DNA of 64,000 bases. Origin: Lojkania enalia (taxonomy: Eukaryota > Ascomycota > Dothideomycetes > Pleosporales). The DNA is taken from contig ML986591.1 of assembly GCA_010094045.1 (NCBI GenBank), positions 203,965 to 267,964 on the forward strand, read 5' to 3'. The notes under the pieces were generated by a model that saw nothing but the letters and a program-made list of their open reading frames with translations, was not told the origin of the DNA and did not search any database. Positions 22,110 to 32,551 of this stretch are shown piece by piece. The stretch's first letter is position 1. Every line of letters begins with the position of its first letter. Position numbers and translations under genes: made by a program.

Positions 22110-25100
22110 ATGGGCTCGCGGCTAGAGAGCAATTCGGATGCCGTGCGAAAGCGCATCGCGAACCATACCTTCGAAGACGAAGAAGGCGAGGAATATGAGG
22201 AATCGAAATTTGGCGGCCTTGGCGACTACTTCAGACGAAAGAAGATTAAACTTCAGAATCTCGATGCCGATATCCGGGCGCAATCTGCAAACAAGCCGGC
22301 CATATTCAAGGGCGTCGTTGCACACGTCAATGGCTACACTCAGCCGTCGCTGAATGACCTACACATGATGATTGTCCAACATGGAGGCGGCTTCCTGCAG
22401 TATCTGGACGGCAAGACTACAGTGACCCATATTATCGCTAGCAGCCTTACTCCGAAGAAAGCAGTCGAGTTCAAGAGGTACCGCGTAGTTAAGCCGGCTT
22501 GGGTAGTGGATAGCATAGCAGCAGCAAAGCTGCTGCCGTGGAATGATTACCGAGTCGTGAGCGAAGGCGAGAGCCAGAAACTACTTGCGTTTGACAATGG
22601 CAAAATCGTGAACCAGGAGAACGTAAAGACACGCGGTTACAGAGATCAGACCGAGGCCAGTTGGTATACCAGCCAGCTGAAGGGCAACCAAACTACGACG
22701 CCATCAAGCGCGCCCAGTAGCGTAATGCGGCCTCAGCTTACTAGACAGAGGCTACCAACTCCAGATGATGGGATAGAAGACCGACCGCCGTCACGTCAGC
22801 CGGAGCCCCACCTTCGAGCTCAGAGCGCAATAGAGCAGCCTCACACAAAAAAGCTAACTACTCCCCCTAAAACAAGTCCTCTCGGCCCGCAGAGCCATAG
22901 CAATGATCTACTTCATGTGGATGATGTCACTGAAGGGCAGGATGATAGCCTATATGCTGATCCAACTTCTCCAGATGTTGGTTTTGCAGAGACGACGCAT
23001 CTCGATGATGAGAATGAACCAGAGGCTGGCGCACACAAACTGCGTGAACAGAGAGCACTAACTGCCGAAGAGCATAATACGATTCTACTGCGTGATCCAA
23101 ACGTTCGCAAGTCCACTGTCGTGAATCCAAACTTTCTAGAACAGTACTACCGAGAATCTCGGCTGCACCACCTTTCGACGTGGAAAGCTGATCTAAAATC
23201 CCAGCTTCAAGCCATGGCAAATGAGCGCAGCTCATCTCAGAAGCTAAAGCAGAAACGGCCTCTAGGAGCCCGACGATACATTCTGCACGTGGACTTTGAT
23301 AGTTTCTTTGCCACGGTAAGCCTCAAAAAATATCCACAATTTAGGGATAAGCCTGCTGTTGTTGCCCATGGAAACGGCAGCGGATCAGAGATTGCAAGTT
23401 GTAACTACCCTGCACGCAAATATGGCATCAAGAATGGTATGTGGATGAAGCGTGCCCAAGAATTGTGCCCGGATCTAAAGATTTTACCCTACGATTTTCC
23501 AGCGTACGAAAAAGCAAGCAGGGCATTCTACGATGCGATTATTGGCACCGGTGGGATTGTGCAGAGCGTTAGTGTAGACGAAGCACTCATTGACGTCTCG
23601 TCACTTTGCATATCAACCGGTGGAAGCGATGGTAGGAAGGTCTCTGAAGGAAACATATACCGTGAACAAGCCAAGGCAGATGAGATTTCACTATCGTTGC
23701 GCAACCAGGTCAAAGAAAAGACGGATTGCAATGTCTCAATTGGAGTTGGCAGCAACATCCTTCTCGCAAAAGTTGCACTCAGAAAGGCGAAGCCCGCTGG
23801 TCAGTATCAAATCAAGCCTGAAGAAGTTCTCGATTTCATAGGCCAGCTACAAGTTCAAGATCTTCCTGGCGTCGCCTGGTCTATCGGCGGTAAACTCGAA
23901 GAGATTGGCATCAAGTACGTCAAGGATATCCGAGAATTCTCGAAGGAGAGATTGGTCCAGACGCTCGGTCCGAAGACAGGGGAGAAGCTCTGGGAATATT
24001 CGCGTGGTATTGACAAGACAGAAGTCGGCGAACAAGTCATCCGCAAGTCTGTCTCAGCCGAGGTCAACTGGGGTGTCCGGTTCGAGAATCAGGAGCAGGC
24101 AGACGAGTTCATTGGAAGCTTGTGTGGCGAGTTGCAGAAGCGCCTTCTAAAGGAGAAAGTCAAGGGCAGGCAATTCACTATGAAGATCATGCTACGCTCG
24201 GCCGATGCGCCCCTGGATCCGCCAAAACATCTCGGACATGGAAAATGCGACACTTTCAACAAGAGTGTTGTCCTGGGCATAGCCACAAACTCAAAAGAGG
24301 TGCTTACAAAGGAGGCGCTCAGCATACTCAAAGGCTTCGGTTTCTCTCCTGGCGAACTGCGAGGCATCGGTATCCAAATGACAAAACTCGAACCCATGAA
24401 AAGTGCTATAGACGGAAGTCTTGATAGCTCTCAACGCCGTCTCCAATTTAAAACTCCTGCTGCACAACCAGCCAGTGTTCGTAAACATCCACCCGCAATT
24501 GAAGAAGATCCCATTCAAGATGAGCCTGAAACCCCCAGAAAGCCCAAGCTCATAGAGTCATCAGAGCATATCGCCTTCGGTGCTACAGAACTCAACCACT
24601 CAACGCCCTCCCGCAGACCTCTGAACACCCTCGGCACGCAGTTTCTTCTCCCAACCCAAGTCGATCCAAAAGTGCTCTCCGAGCTTCCAGAAGACATCCG
24701 CTCAAAGCTCCTCAGACAATCTCAACAAGCTCGCGACACCTCCCCAACACCTTTCCCTCACACCCCCACCAAATCTCGCTCAGAATCCCCATCAAAGCCC
24801 CCTTTTGCTCTAACAGCTCTCCCCGCCCATTCTCAACTTGACCCTGATATCCTTGCCGCATTACCCCAAGACGTCCGCGCGGAAGTCATGGCCCAATACG
24901 CCGCCTCAGCAACTCCTCATTCGCCTTTTAGAGACGCCCAATCTCTCTCCCGACGCGGAAGAGCCGGCCAAATAATCCTCCCCCAGTCTCCACGCAAACA
25001 ACGGATCATCGGTATCCCGGCCAAAAAATCCATCGCCCCGCCCATAAAACGCGGTCGCGGCAGACCACCGCGCTCCGACATGCTTGCCAAAGCCGCGAAC

Positions 25101-25757
25101 CTCGGCGCTAAAGACAAAGACGGGAGGACCCTCACCCAAGCGAATTTCATCTCGAGAAAGAACCCCGCGAGGCAGACAGATGTCAATGTCGAGATCCAGG
25201 ATCTGGATCCTGAGTTCCTGAATGAGTTGCCTGAGGATATTCGCAGGGAAGTTGTGGAGGAGTTTCGGCGGAAGAAGTTGCAGGCTATGCGTATCGAGGT
25301 GCAAAAGAAAGAGCGTGTTGCTATTGCTGCTGCTGCTGCTGCTGCTGCTGCTACTGCCCTTCCCCCTACCCATTCGAAGGTAAATAGGATTACACTGCCT
25401 AAACCTGCTAAACAGGTCTTCACAAAGTTGAAATTGAGCACCGAAGAGGATTTGAGAAATGCAGTTAGGAACTGGGTAATGGAGTTTCGGAAAGAGGGCC
25501 CATATGAGGAGGATGTGGCTGCGTTGAAAAGGTTTTTGAGGGGCGTGGTACTGCGAGAGAGGGACTTGGGGAAGGCGGTGCGAGTAGTGAAGTGGTTGGA
25601 GTGGGTGGTTGGGGAGATGGTGGATGGGGCGGGGGTAGATAGGAGGGAGATGCATGGGATGGGTATAGAGAGGTGGATGGAGGCAGTGCAAAGGGTTAAG
25701 GATGGCGTGTATGGGGCAGGGAGGGAGAGGGGGTTTGGTGAGGTGTGTTTTGAGTGA
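22110..25757 (+). CDS. REV1: DNA repair protein Rev1, Y-family translesion polymerase (dCMP transferase)
   Basis: Rev1 inserts dCMP opposite abasic and bulky lesions and acts as scaffold for polymerase zeta. A single exon gives 1215 residues. A BRCT domain lies at about 68-158 (FKGVVAHVNGYTQPS, KPAWVVDSI). The catalytic core begins near 388 with YILHVDFDSFFATV and has the second acidic motif SVDEALID near 488; the finger and little-finger parts follow (IGVGSNILLAKVALRKAKP). Three ubiquitin-binding motifs are visible: DPKVLSELPEDIRSKLL (about 852), DPDILAALPQDVRAEVM (about 911) and DPEFLNELPEDIRREVV (about 1033), where two is the usual number. A ten-residue alanine run from GCT repeats (about 1073-1082) precedes the C-terminal protein-interaction domain. 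The start is conventional. Confidence 0.96.
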   Translation: MGSRLESNSDAVRKRIANHTFEDEEGEEYEESKFGGLGDYFRRKKIKLQNLDADIRAQSANKPAIFKGVVAHVNGYTQPSLNDLHMMIVQHGGGFLQYLDGKTTVTHIIASSLTPKKAVEFKRYRVVKPAWVVDSIAAAKLLPWNDYRVVSEGESQKLLAFDNGKIVNQENVKTRGYRDQTEASWYTSQLKGNQTTTPSSAPSSVMRPQLTRQRLPTPDDGIEDRPPSRQPEPHLRAQSAIEQPHTKKLTTPPKTSPLGPQSHSNDLLHVDDVTEGQDDSLYADPTSPDVGFAETTHLDDENEPEAGAHKLREQRALTAEEHNTILLRDPNVRKSTVVNPNFLEQYYRESRLHHLSTWKADLKSQLQAMANERSSSQKLKQKRPLGARRYILHVDFDSFFATVSLKKYPQFRDKPAVVAHGNGSGSEIASCNYPARKYGIKNGMWMKRAQELCPDLKILPYDFPAYEKASRAFYDAIIGTGGIVQSVSVDEALIDVSSLCISTGGSDGRKVSEGNIYREQAKADEISLSLRNQVKEKTDCNVSIGVGSNILLAKVALRKAKPAGQYQIKPEEVLDFIGQLQVQDLPGVAWSIGGKLEEIGIKYVKDIREFSKERLVQTLGPKTGEKLWEYSRGIDKTEVGEQVIRKSVSAEVNWGVRFENQEQADEFIGSLCGELQKRLLKEKVKGRQFTMKIMLRSADAPLDPPKHLGHGKCDTFNKSVVLGIATNSKEVLTKEALSILKGFGFSPGELRGIGIQMTKLEPMKSAIDGSLDSSQRRLQFKTPAAQPASVRKHPPAIEEDPIQDEPETPRKPKLIESSEHIAFGATELNHSTPSRRPLNTLGTQFLLPTQVDPKVLSELPEDIRSKLLRQSQQARDTSPTPFPHTPTKSRSESPSKPPFALTALPAHSQLDPDILAALPQDVRAEVMAQYAASATPHSPFRDAQSLSRRGRAGQIILPQSPRKQRIIGIPAKKSIAPPIKRGRGRPPRSDMLAKAANLGAKDKDGRTLTQANFISRKNPARQTDVNVEIQDLDPEFLNELPEDIRREVVEEFRRKKLQAMRIEVQKKERVAIAAAAAAAAATALPPTHSKVNRITLPKPAKQVFTKLKLSTEEDLRNAVRNWVMEFRKEGPYEEDVAALKRFLRGVVLRERDLGKAVRVVKWLEWVVGEMVDGAGVDRREMHGMGIERWMEAVQRVKDGVYGAGRERGFGEVCFE
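25321..25353 (+). repeat. GCT trinucleotide repeat encoding polyalanine in REV1
   Basis: About ten Ala codons, mostly GCT, lie between the third ubiquitin-binding motif and the C-terminal domain. The repeat is in frame. Confidence 0.8.
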
Positions 25758-26101
25758 TACCTTAGCATGTTTAGGGTTTTGGAATTTGAGCACAGGGCTG
25801 GATGATGTATATGTATGGACACAGGATTGTTATGTGTTATGAACGGTAAGATCATTGTACGGTATGCAGTGTACGAGACATGAGTAGCAACCGGGGGGGT
25901 CAAATCTATATAGCCGTGTATTACCATTATATACCCGATGTACAACGTGCCAATGCTATCATTTCGCGTAAGGTATATACCATACCATTATGTATCGTAG
26001 GTTATTGTGAGAATGTTGAATGCCGGGTATCTGCATATTCGAGTCGTGTGTGAAGTGAAGCGGGGGGTATCTAATGCCGTTCAAACCGCCTGCCATCCAT
26101 G

Positions 26102-26132
<31 letters not shown>

Positions 26133-26275
26133 TTAAAATAAAAATAAAAATAATACAACGCCGATTCCAAGCGTATTGCCCATCTGAACGCCAAAATGTG
26201 CCAACTAAACTGTAAATGAGAAGATGCAAAGTCGACCATTCCTCGGTCTATCCGTCCGAGGAACTGAGAAGGCGA
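25758..26275. other. Convergent 3' spacer with a 27-base poly(A) tract
   Basis: The A run at 26106-26132 is followed by AT-rich AAAATAAAAATA repeats. No gene is recognised. It separates REV1 from the minus-strand Yippee gene. Confidence 0.6.
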
Positions 26276-27001
26276 CTATTCCTCCTCTTTCCTCCCAGCC
26301 CTCATCTTCCTCCTTTTCCTCGCCAACACTGGACTCCAAATACCTGAGAAAAGATCCTCACACTCATCCTCATCCTGGCTATCGAACTCGACTTCCTCCT
26401 CCTCCTCCTCCTCCTCCTTACCCCCTACCCCACTCCTCATCACGCCAACTTGCTCAACATCATCATCATCCCCCTCCCAATCTACACATCCAACCACCCT
26501 CTTCGTCTCCAAAATGAACTTGCCAACCTTGTACCTCTGGCTCTCCTCTTCGGCATCCACATACTTCCACCCAAGCACAGACCCACAATTACGACAGGAG
26601 ATATCGGACACCGTATGCGCGCCCGTGACCAATTGTCTCGGAACCGGTTTATGCGCGTATGTATTCGGTAGCTCGCCTTTGTCTAGGCCGTCGAAGAGCC
26701 CGGCCATGCGCAGCGGGTTCATGATGGAGCTTCGGGAGGGCGGTGAGACGAGGTAGGCGCGGCCGTGGCGGCCGGTGAAGCCTTTGCTAATTATGGACGT
26801 GGTGGGGATTAGGTCAGTGAGGCATTTGTGGCAGCGGAGGTGCGAGGTTGGGGTCCGGGAGAGGAAGTTTGTGGGCGTGGGCGGGCTGGAGGATGGGGTG
26901 GAGGTGGGGGTAGTGGACGGGGTGGAGCTTCGGCGTAGACGGAAGGGGGAGGGGAGGAGGTAGAGAGGGAAGGGTGGTGTTGAAGGACCGGTTATCGGCA
27001 T
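26276..27001 (-). CDS. Yippee/Mis18-type zinc-binding protein
   Basis: A single exon encodes 241 residues. A proline/serine/threonine-rich N-terminus (1-52) precedes a Yippee/Mis18-like zinc fold with one CxxC at C57/C60 (LRCHKC) and the other at C136/C139 (ISCRNCG). The core segment ISKGFTGRHGRAYLV and the line GSVLGWKYVDAEEESQRYK followed by GKFILE are typical of the Yippee family. The C-terminus is an acidic run of eight Glu, coded by GAG/GAA repeats and mirrored as TCC repeats near 26393-26425, followed by a basic end (RKRRKMRAGRK). Yippee proteins are small conserved zinc proteins of poorly defined role; this one is longer than the usual 110-120 residues because of the flanks. Confidence 0.85.
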   Translation of the reverse strand: MPITGPSTPPFPLYLLPSPFRLRRSSTPSTTPTSTPSSSPPTPTNFLSRTPTSHLRCHKCLTDLIPTTSIISKGFTGRHGRAYLVSPPSRSSIMNPLRMAGLFDGLDKGELPNTYAHKPVPRQLVTGAHTVSDISCRNCGSVLGWKYVDAEEESQRYKVGKFILETKRVVGCVDWEGDDDDVEQVGVMRSGVGGKEEEEEEEEVEFDSQDEDECEDLFSGIWSPVLARKRRKMRAGRKEEE

Positions 27002-28319
27002 GTTTCTTGATTATTTTGCGCGGTGGTTGTGTGAAGTTGGTGTGATGAGAGGTTTGGTATCGAGAGAACGGTGAATTGTTTGGTGGTGAGCGGAGTGGTT
27101 TCCGAGCAAGAGCTCAAGCTAGCCTTTGAGCGGGGTATGCAATATATCTTATTGCTCTCCGCGGAATGAAAAGTCGGTAGTGCTCGACCAGGAGCGTAAT
27201 GTGCTGCAGATGTGAAGAAGGAGAGTGAGCTCAGCTCAACGAGCACCGCAGCCTCGAGCGCTTGCTTAGAAGAGGATGCAGCGAGTGAAGGTGAGCGTGT
27301 GACGTGATGCAGCTATGCGCTAGTACATTTCCGAGCCCGGACGATAGGCCGATAACAGACGCCACACGCGAGGGCGGGAGAACGCGGGGCGGGCGAGGCT
27401 GTAGTCGCAATCGTCGAGCACGAAGCCCAATGTCTTCACAAACAATCTCAATCGGCGGCAAGTCGAATGAATTTTGGGAGCGAACGAGATATATATTAGG
27501 TCCAGACAGTGCACCTGACAGCGTGCGGTCTACCTGCTGCGTTGTACAGTCATGGATTCCTCATCCATCGAATCACGACATTGCCTCCGGATCAGGCGGG
27601 CGCAAGAATCACGAGGATGCGCTGGCGCCATGTGATAGTCCGGAAGCAACCGAGCGAGGCCGCCATGTTTCGCGCCCATTTTGATCATTGATCGTCGCGG
27701 TTACTTAAGTGGCCGTGCGTTTTATTTTCCGGTGGGGCTAGCGTTGAGTTAAATGAGACGCGATGTAATTACAAGACTAGTTAGCTTGGGTGGCTGGCTT
27801 CGGGATATGTACACGTTATGAGTGGAGGCACAGTGAGTTGTACTGGCTTTGGGGTGGGTATGCCACGCTTCAGGAGCATGTAGTGATGGTAGTGAGTCTG
27901 CTTTTCCTTCGCGTAATACCCGTCATACCTCAATCTATCCATTCCACTAGTGTTAGAGTATAGGCCCGATGATGGAGATACTTCTAAGAACCACTAGGAA
28001 CGTAATAGGGAAATACAAATCAGGGAAACTATCAATCAACGTCGACGGAAGCCCATAACCACATAACCCATGATGAATTTGTCCACTTTTGCATCCTCGC
28101 CTTAACGGTTGCGTTGCTAGGTGCGCAAGGCTTGTTGGAAAATTCTATGGAAACCGTTTATACTTGTCCGTGTTGTGCCTCTCCAGGACTTGCATTAAGA
28201 TTTTCTGGTTCAGGTTGAGCCTGAGGACATTACCGCAGGCTTGATGTGCGTTTCCTTAGCGTAGCACGTTGCACTCTAAGTCTATGACACTACAAGCTTG
28301 TCAATAGATGTAATAATTT
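27002..28319. other. Intergenic, no gene recognised
   Basis: The spacer has a GC-rich part (27280-27680) with overlapping open frames on both strands and no motif. It becomes AT-richer towards the WSC locus. The first 300 bases probably hold the Yippee promoter. Confidence 0.5.
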
Positions 28320-29195
28320 GAGGCGAGGGCGATGACACACCGAGAAGACTGGTGTTGGAGATTGGCACCATAGTAGCAGTCCTGTTGTTGGATCCAAATA
28401 TCAATTGTGTATTCATGGCGAGTATAACTAGAATATTTGAGATTTATATACTTACCTGGCCAAACTCAGTGCCGGCATAGGCATAATTAAATCGGCGGTC
28501 AGCTTTGTGGCTTGCAATGTTCGATGGAATGGCGTCATTAGCCTTGGCGAGCGCAAGCATCCAGACAAGTCTCTGTAGTCAATTTAGGGCCATCGAGAGT
28601 GAACTGACCATCAGAAAGAGCACGACCGTTGTCACCTATCATACTCGCGTAAGCATGAAAAGTTCGGTCGCAAATTTCCGGAGGTATTACGCTCAGTATA
28701 GCAACCAAGAGGTTGGTAGTCAGAGTGATCTTACGTATTCGTGTAGGGGAAATGTTTGGGCTGATGTAGAAAGTAGTACGATTGTTCCCTTCGTATATCT
28801 CAGACTGGTGGCCGGTGCACACGTAGTTTTAGTCGAAATCGGATTCTAGATTAGCCGCGACTGTGGAGCTGCAGAAACACTCGCCATAGTACTCTAGGTC
28901 TACGTAACAATAGCCGTTGGCCTGCAAGTCAACGTTTTAGGAGCAGTATTTTCAGTATAAGGAGTAGCCTACCTTACAAGACGCAGTGCATGTCTCAACC
29001 GTCATCTCGCTGAAATTAAGGCTAGGAGACGTATCTTGGGTAAGATGAGTGCGCATGTCCATAAAGCAACCGGCGTAGATGAAGCTGTCGAAAGGGTAGG
29101 GACACGGAGCATTGATACCTTGATGCCTTGGCAACTAGATTGACTCCTGTCTAAGAGGCGAAGGCACCAAGCCCGAGGATCAAGAGGGCCGCCAT
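28320..29195 (-). pseudogene. Decayed WSC-domain protein gene (relative of the intact 29964-31263 gene)
   Basis: An ATG at 29195 starts a signal-like peptide (MAALLILGLGAFAS) that hits TAG at once. The homologous region then resumes in another frame as GINAPCPYPFDSFIYAGCF and MTVETCTASCK, matching CVYPYTEFVYSGCFHD and ATVEQCTAYCK of the neighbour. An intron-like GTAGGC...TTGCAG leads to ANGYCYVDLEYYGECFCSS, followed by a TAA and then NYVCTGHQSEIYEGNN. A second WSC module has DNGRALSDGQFTLDG and TTETCLDACARQG but has lost cysteines (YASMIGDNGR where a Gly-Cys is expected), and ends in further stops. The intact copy shows what was lost. Limits are approximate. Confidence 0.7.
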
Positions 29196-29963
29196 GAAGA
29201 TGGTTTTGTTGGTTCCTTAAAACCTGGGTTGAAAGAAGAGCAACGAGCCCGTCATGCTAGGGAAAGGGCACCTTAAAGTGTTCGTTGAAAGCGGACGGGT
29301 TGGAAAGGCAGTGTTGCTTCTTGGTGGGAAACTTTCAGTATTTATACCTTTCCATGTTTGTGGAGAGTGGCTGGTCCTGAGGAAAGCGGAACATTCCCAC
29401 CGTTTCATTCCTTGACTGGTCAGGCTAGGTGGCTACCTGGACAGCATGGTGTCCATCAACGAACTGAGGGACCTTGTAAGAAAAATTAAATCTCCCTCCA
29501 GGGGCTCTCTCAATTCGCTATGTTCAACATCATTATTTAAAACACGGCTTCTATGGTTGGATGGGATTAGCTGGTGATGGGATCCTATCTCCCCACAGGC
29601 CAATATAGAAGCTTTGTCGAAATGCTGCAAGCCGGCCTCGCTATGGCCGGTAATGGTCTCGTAAGAGAAATGAAGAGACGCGGGAGCTAATTTCACATGA
29701 GACAAAAATGGAGGAACGTACTTGTCGATGCAACTTTCAATGGTGGCATTGGGGTAGAGGAAGTCGTAACTGTGAAGGGTCCGTCAAGACATTATCAAAA
29801 GTTCAGAGTGTATGCAAAATCGTTCGGAACCCCAAAAGCGCATCAAGCTAGGGTGGAAGAACCATTAATTATTACATTAGCCAATTAAATTTCATTATCC
29901 ATTCTTACCCCTTACAGCCCGCTAAGTCGCTGTCCACTATTTCATACTGAGATGGATTACCTT
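29196..29963. other. Spacer between the two WSC genes
   Basis: No coding signal. The part near 29200-29350 could include the former promoter of the decayed copy. Short frames on both strands have no resemblance to WSC proteins. Confidence 0.5.
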
Positions 29964-31263
29964 CTACCACCCATACCCATGCTTTTTAGTCGAAGTAGGT
30001 GTTGGAGTGCTCTTGGGCGGGTAACCCCACTTTTTGGTACTGGTAGTTTTGACAGTTGAAGTCTTCTTCGTAGTCTTTGGCGGCTTTGGTGTCGGCGTTA
30101 CGCAGGTTGGCTCGTATGGACACTTCCATCCAACACATTTCGAGGTAGTGCTCTTCGGTTCATGTGGACAATTCCATCCAACGCATTTCGTAGTGCTCTT
30201 CGGCTCATGTGGGCAATTCCATCCATGGCATTTCGTAGTGCTCTTCGGTTCATGTGGACAGTGCCATCCAAAGCACTTCGTAGTGCTCTTCGGCTCATGT
30301 GGACACTTCCATCCATGGCACTTCGAAGTGGTCGTCATGAGCGTTGTGCTGGACTTTGAAGTCGGCGGAGTTGTGGTTGAACTAGAAATACTGCTTGACG
30401 ACAAGACTGGAGGACCACAGGGCTCGGTCGACTCCAGGTTCTTGGCAACATATAGGTTCAGGTGATCCGGCCCGCCACACATTTGAGTGCTGTTTCCTGT
30501 GCAGGGTGTAGAGCATTTTGATTCCTCGGTGGCAAGTGTACCGTTCCCTAGAACGACTCCACAATAACATTCGCGTCCAAATTCAAGACCAGCGAATGGA
30601 TATCCTTTAGCTCCGCATGCATTGAGACATGTTTCAGTCGTCATGGCGGAAATATTGAGATAGTCCCACTGGGAGTAATCAAGGGACTGGCCACTGGTAC
30701 CTTCGGTATAACAGCCCAAAGATAGGTAGTCGCTAGAAATTGCGATCGCATCGGCATCGGGGAAAGTGGGGTCTTGGTAAATCGAGAGGCGATCCGCACC
30801 TCCACAAGCTTGTGAGTTGTCGCCTTATTGCTAAGTTAGATTTAAATTGGCGATGTGTTTTTAGTAGCTCACCATTGCATGGAAGATTACAATCCGTCTC
30901 TGGGGCCGATGCGCTGTGGACGCTAGCACCACAAAAGCATTGTCCTGCGTACTGCTTAGCGAGTTCTTTATGGGACCCTTCATATAGCATACCGTAGTAC
31001 TCCAACCCAGCATACCGATAATTGTTCCCTTTACAATATGCAGTACACTGCTCTACTGTGGCATTATTAAATTCGATCTCTGCCATGAATGGGAGTGCGC
31101 GGCTGGAGACAGAGTCATGGAAGCACCCAGAGTATACAAATTCCGTGTAAGGGTAGACGCATGGTGGCTGAGGGGGGTTGTTACGCTCCCAGAGGTATGT
31201 GGCGGATGTTGACAGGGACAATGCGGACAACGAGAGGAAGAGTTGAAGCATGCCGGCAGCCAT
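29964..31263 (-). CDS. Secreted two-WSC-domain protein with a Cys/Trp tandem-repeat tail
   Basis: Two exons (31263-30873 and 30823-29964, 50-bp intron) give 416 residues. A signal peptide (about 1-20, MLQLFLSLSALSLSTSA) precedes WSC domain 1 (CVYPYTEFVYSGCFHD to DNSQACGGADRLSIY, about residues 34-147) and WSC domain 2 (YLSLGCYTEG to QMCGGPDHLNLY, about 163-248). WSC modules bind carbohydrate and occur in cell-wall sensors and secreted fungal enzymes. After a Ser/Thr-rich linker, five copies of a 15-residue unit KCxGWxCPHEPKSTT follow (about 300-375), and then a Lys/Thr/Pro-rich basic end. There is no transmembrane segment or GPI signal, so the protein is probably released or held in the wall by charge or disulfides. 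The acceptor was chosen because it restores CNGDNSQACGG. The decayed WSC copy lies just downstream. Confidence 0.87.
30105..30331 (-). repeat. Coding minisatellite, five units of about 45 bp
   Basis: On the minus strand the units encode KCHGWKCPHEPKSTT, KCFGWHCPHEPKSTT, KCHGWNCPHEPKSTT, KCVGWNCPHEPKSTT(S) and the diverged KCVGWKCPYEPTCVT. The variable positions sit between fixed C, G, W, C and P residues, which suggests purifying selection on the fixed ones rather than free drift. Confidence 0.85.
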
Positions 31264-32551
31264 GATAGGGGCTGAGATAGATGATTATGCGTTGAAAACC
31301 TCACTACATACAAAGCACCAATAAAGGCAAGAGACTGATGCAACTACGTGCCTTTGGAAAGGAGGAATGAACGATGCTAGACTCCAGCAGAAGTGCGAAG
31401 TCGAGCAAGCGCCGAATTTATCATAACATAAAGGTACCACCAAACGGTGCCCGGAGTGGCTGAAGCCTCTAGCTCGTATTTCACTCCTGCAAGTTGTTAT
31501 CGACTGTGTGCGCTGGTAAGTAGAGCCTGGGAGAACAATAGCAGGGGCGATTATCGTCGTGGCCTGAGGTCTAGACTGCAGGACGTTGACAGGTGCATCT
31601 AGGTGCAGCATTGAGACGAAACGGGGAGCATGGCCAGGGGAAATATCCTCTTTCAGCTCGATTGCTGCAGGGTATCTGCAGGGAGAGATTGCGGGCTGGT
31701 ATCAATACGAAGCCCATCTCCGTTTTCGCGGGGAAGTGGTCCCAAGCAAGATCGTTTTGGTGCGCGGCACATGTGCAACCCATGCTGCTCGCTCCATGAG
31801 GCTTATTGGTTAATATCGAATGCTCCGGACACAGGGTGCAGGTGCAGGGGAGCGCAGGGGAATGGTACAGGGTGGCTGCAGATAAGAATATTGGCGAGGC
31901 GCTGTGGTGTTGGTGTCGGGCCAAGCACACGCATCGGAGCGATCCGCCTTCTGTGACGGATGGTTCCCACGCGTTCGTGTCCAGGCTCAGTCCGCCGCTT
32001 GTATTGAGCATCCCCGGCGTGTCGGAGCGAATTATTGTCTAATCCCAACGATACATACATACAGCGGCTCTCCGAATCGAAGGGCTTGGACCTGCAGCGG
32101 CTGAGCTCGGGAGAATTCATGAATCTGCGCCGCCGTCCTCGTCGACGTCCGATTCTGGTTGCCCTCATTATTTAGTCAACACCGCGAGCATTCTGCAATA
32201 AGCCGTCTAAAAATAATGCGGCGCGGCGCGTGGTATCGAGCTTTTCAGTCATAGATTCCTTTACATACCACAATAGAGTCCTGCATCTCCCGCGTCGGGG
32301 AGCCCTTTCCCTGCCCTTACGCGCCATCAGTTGCGATTCTTCCTGTGTCGAGCCTGTAAACCTGGCCCTCCTCGCGGCTGTAAAGAACTCGAACCTCAAG
32401 CTCGCTGTTTCCATCTTCTACCCTGACTTGCCTGCTTTTGTAGTCATGTCGGGCTTCCATCCTCCACCATGCACCAAGCGAGCATCATCCTCTCATTCCG
32501 GCATCGATATTGGTATTACCAATTATTCCCGCTTCAATACCTAATACCAAG
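31264..32551. other. Intergenic between WSC gene and kinase
   Basis: Divergent promoters for the WSC gene and the kinase. The stretch 31570-32170 is GC-rich and holds many overlapping frames on both strands, none with a motif. A pyrimidine-rich leader (32270-32550) precedes the kinase. Confidence 0.5.

Noticed and set aside
24906..25945. Two long minus-strand open frames (295 and 342 codons) opposite the end of REV1
   Set aside because: They mirror the REV1 coding sequence, are Ser/Pro/His-rich without motifs, and mutually overlap in different frames.
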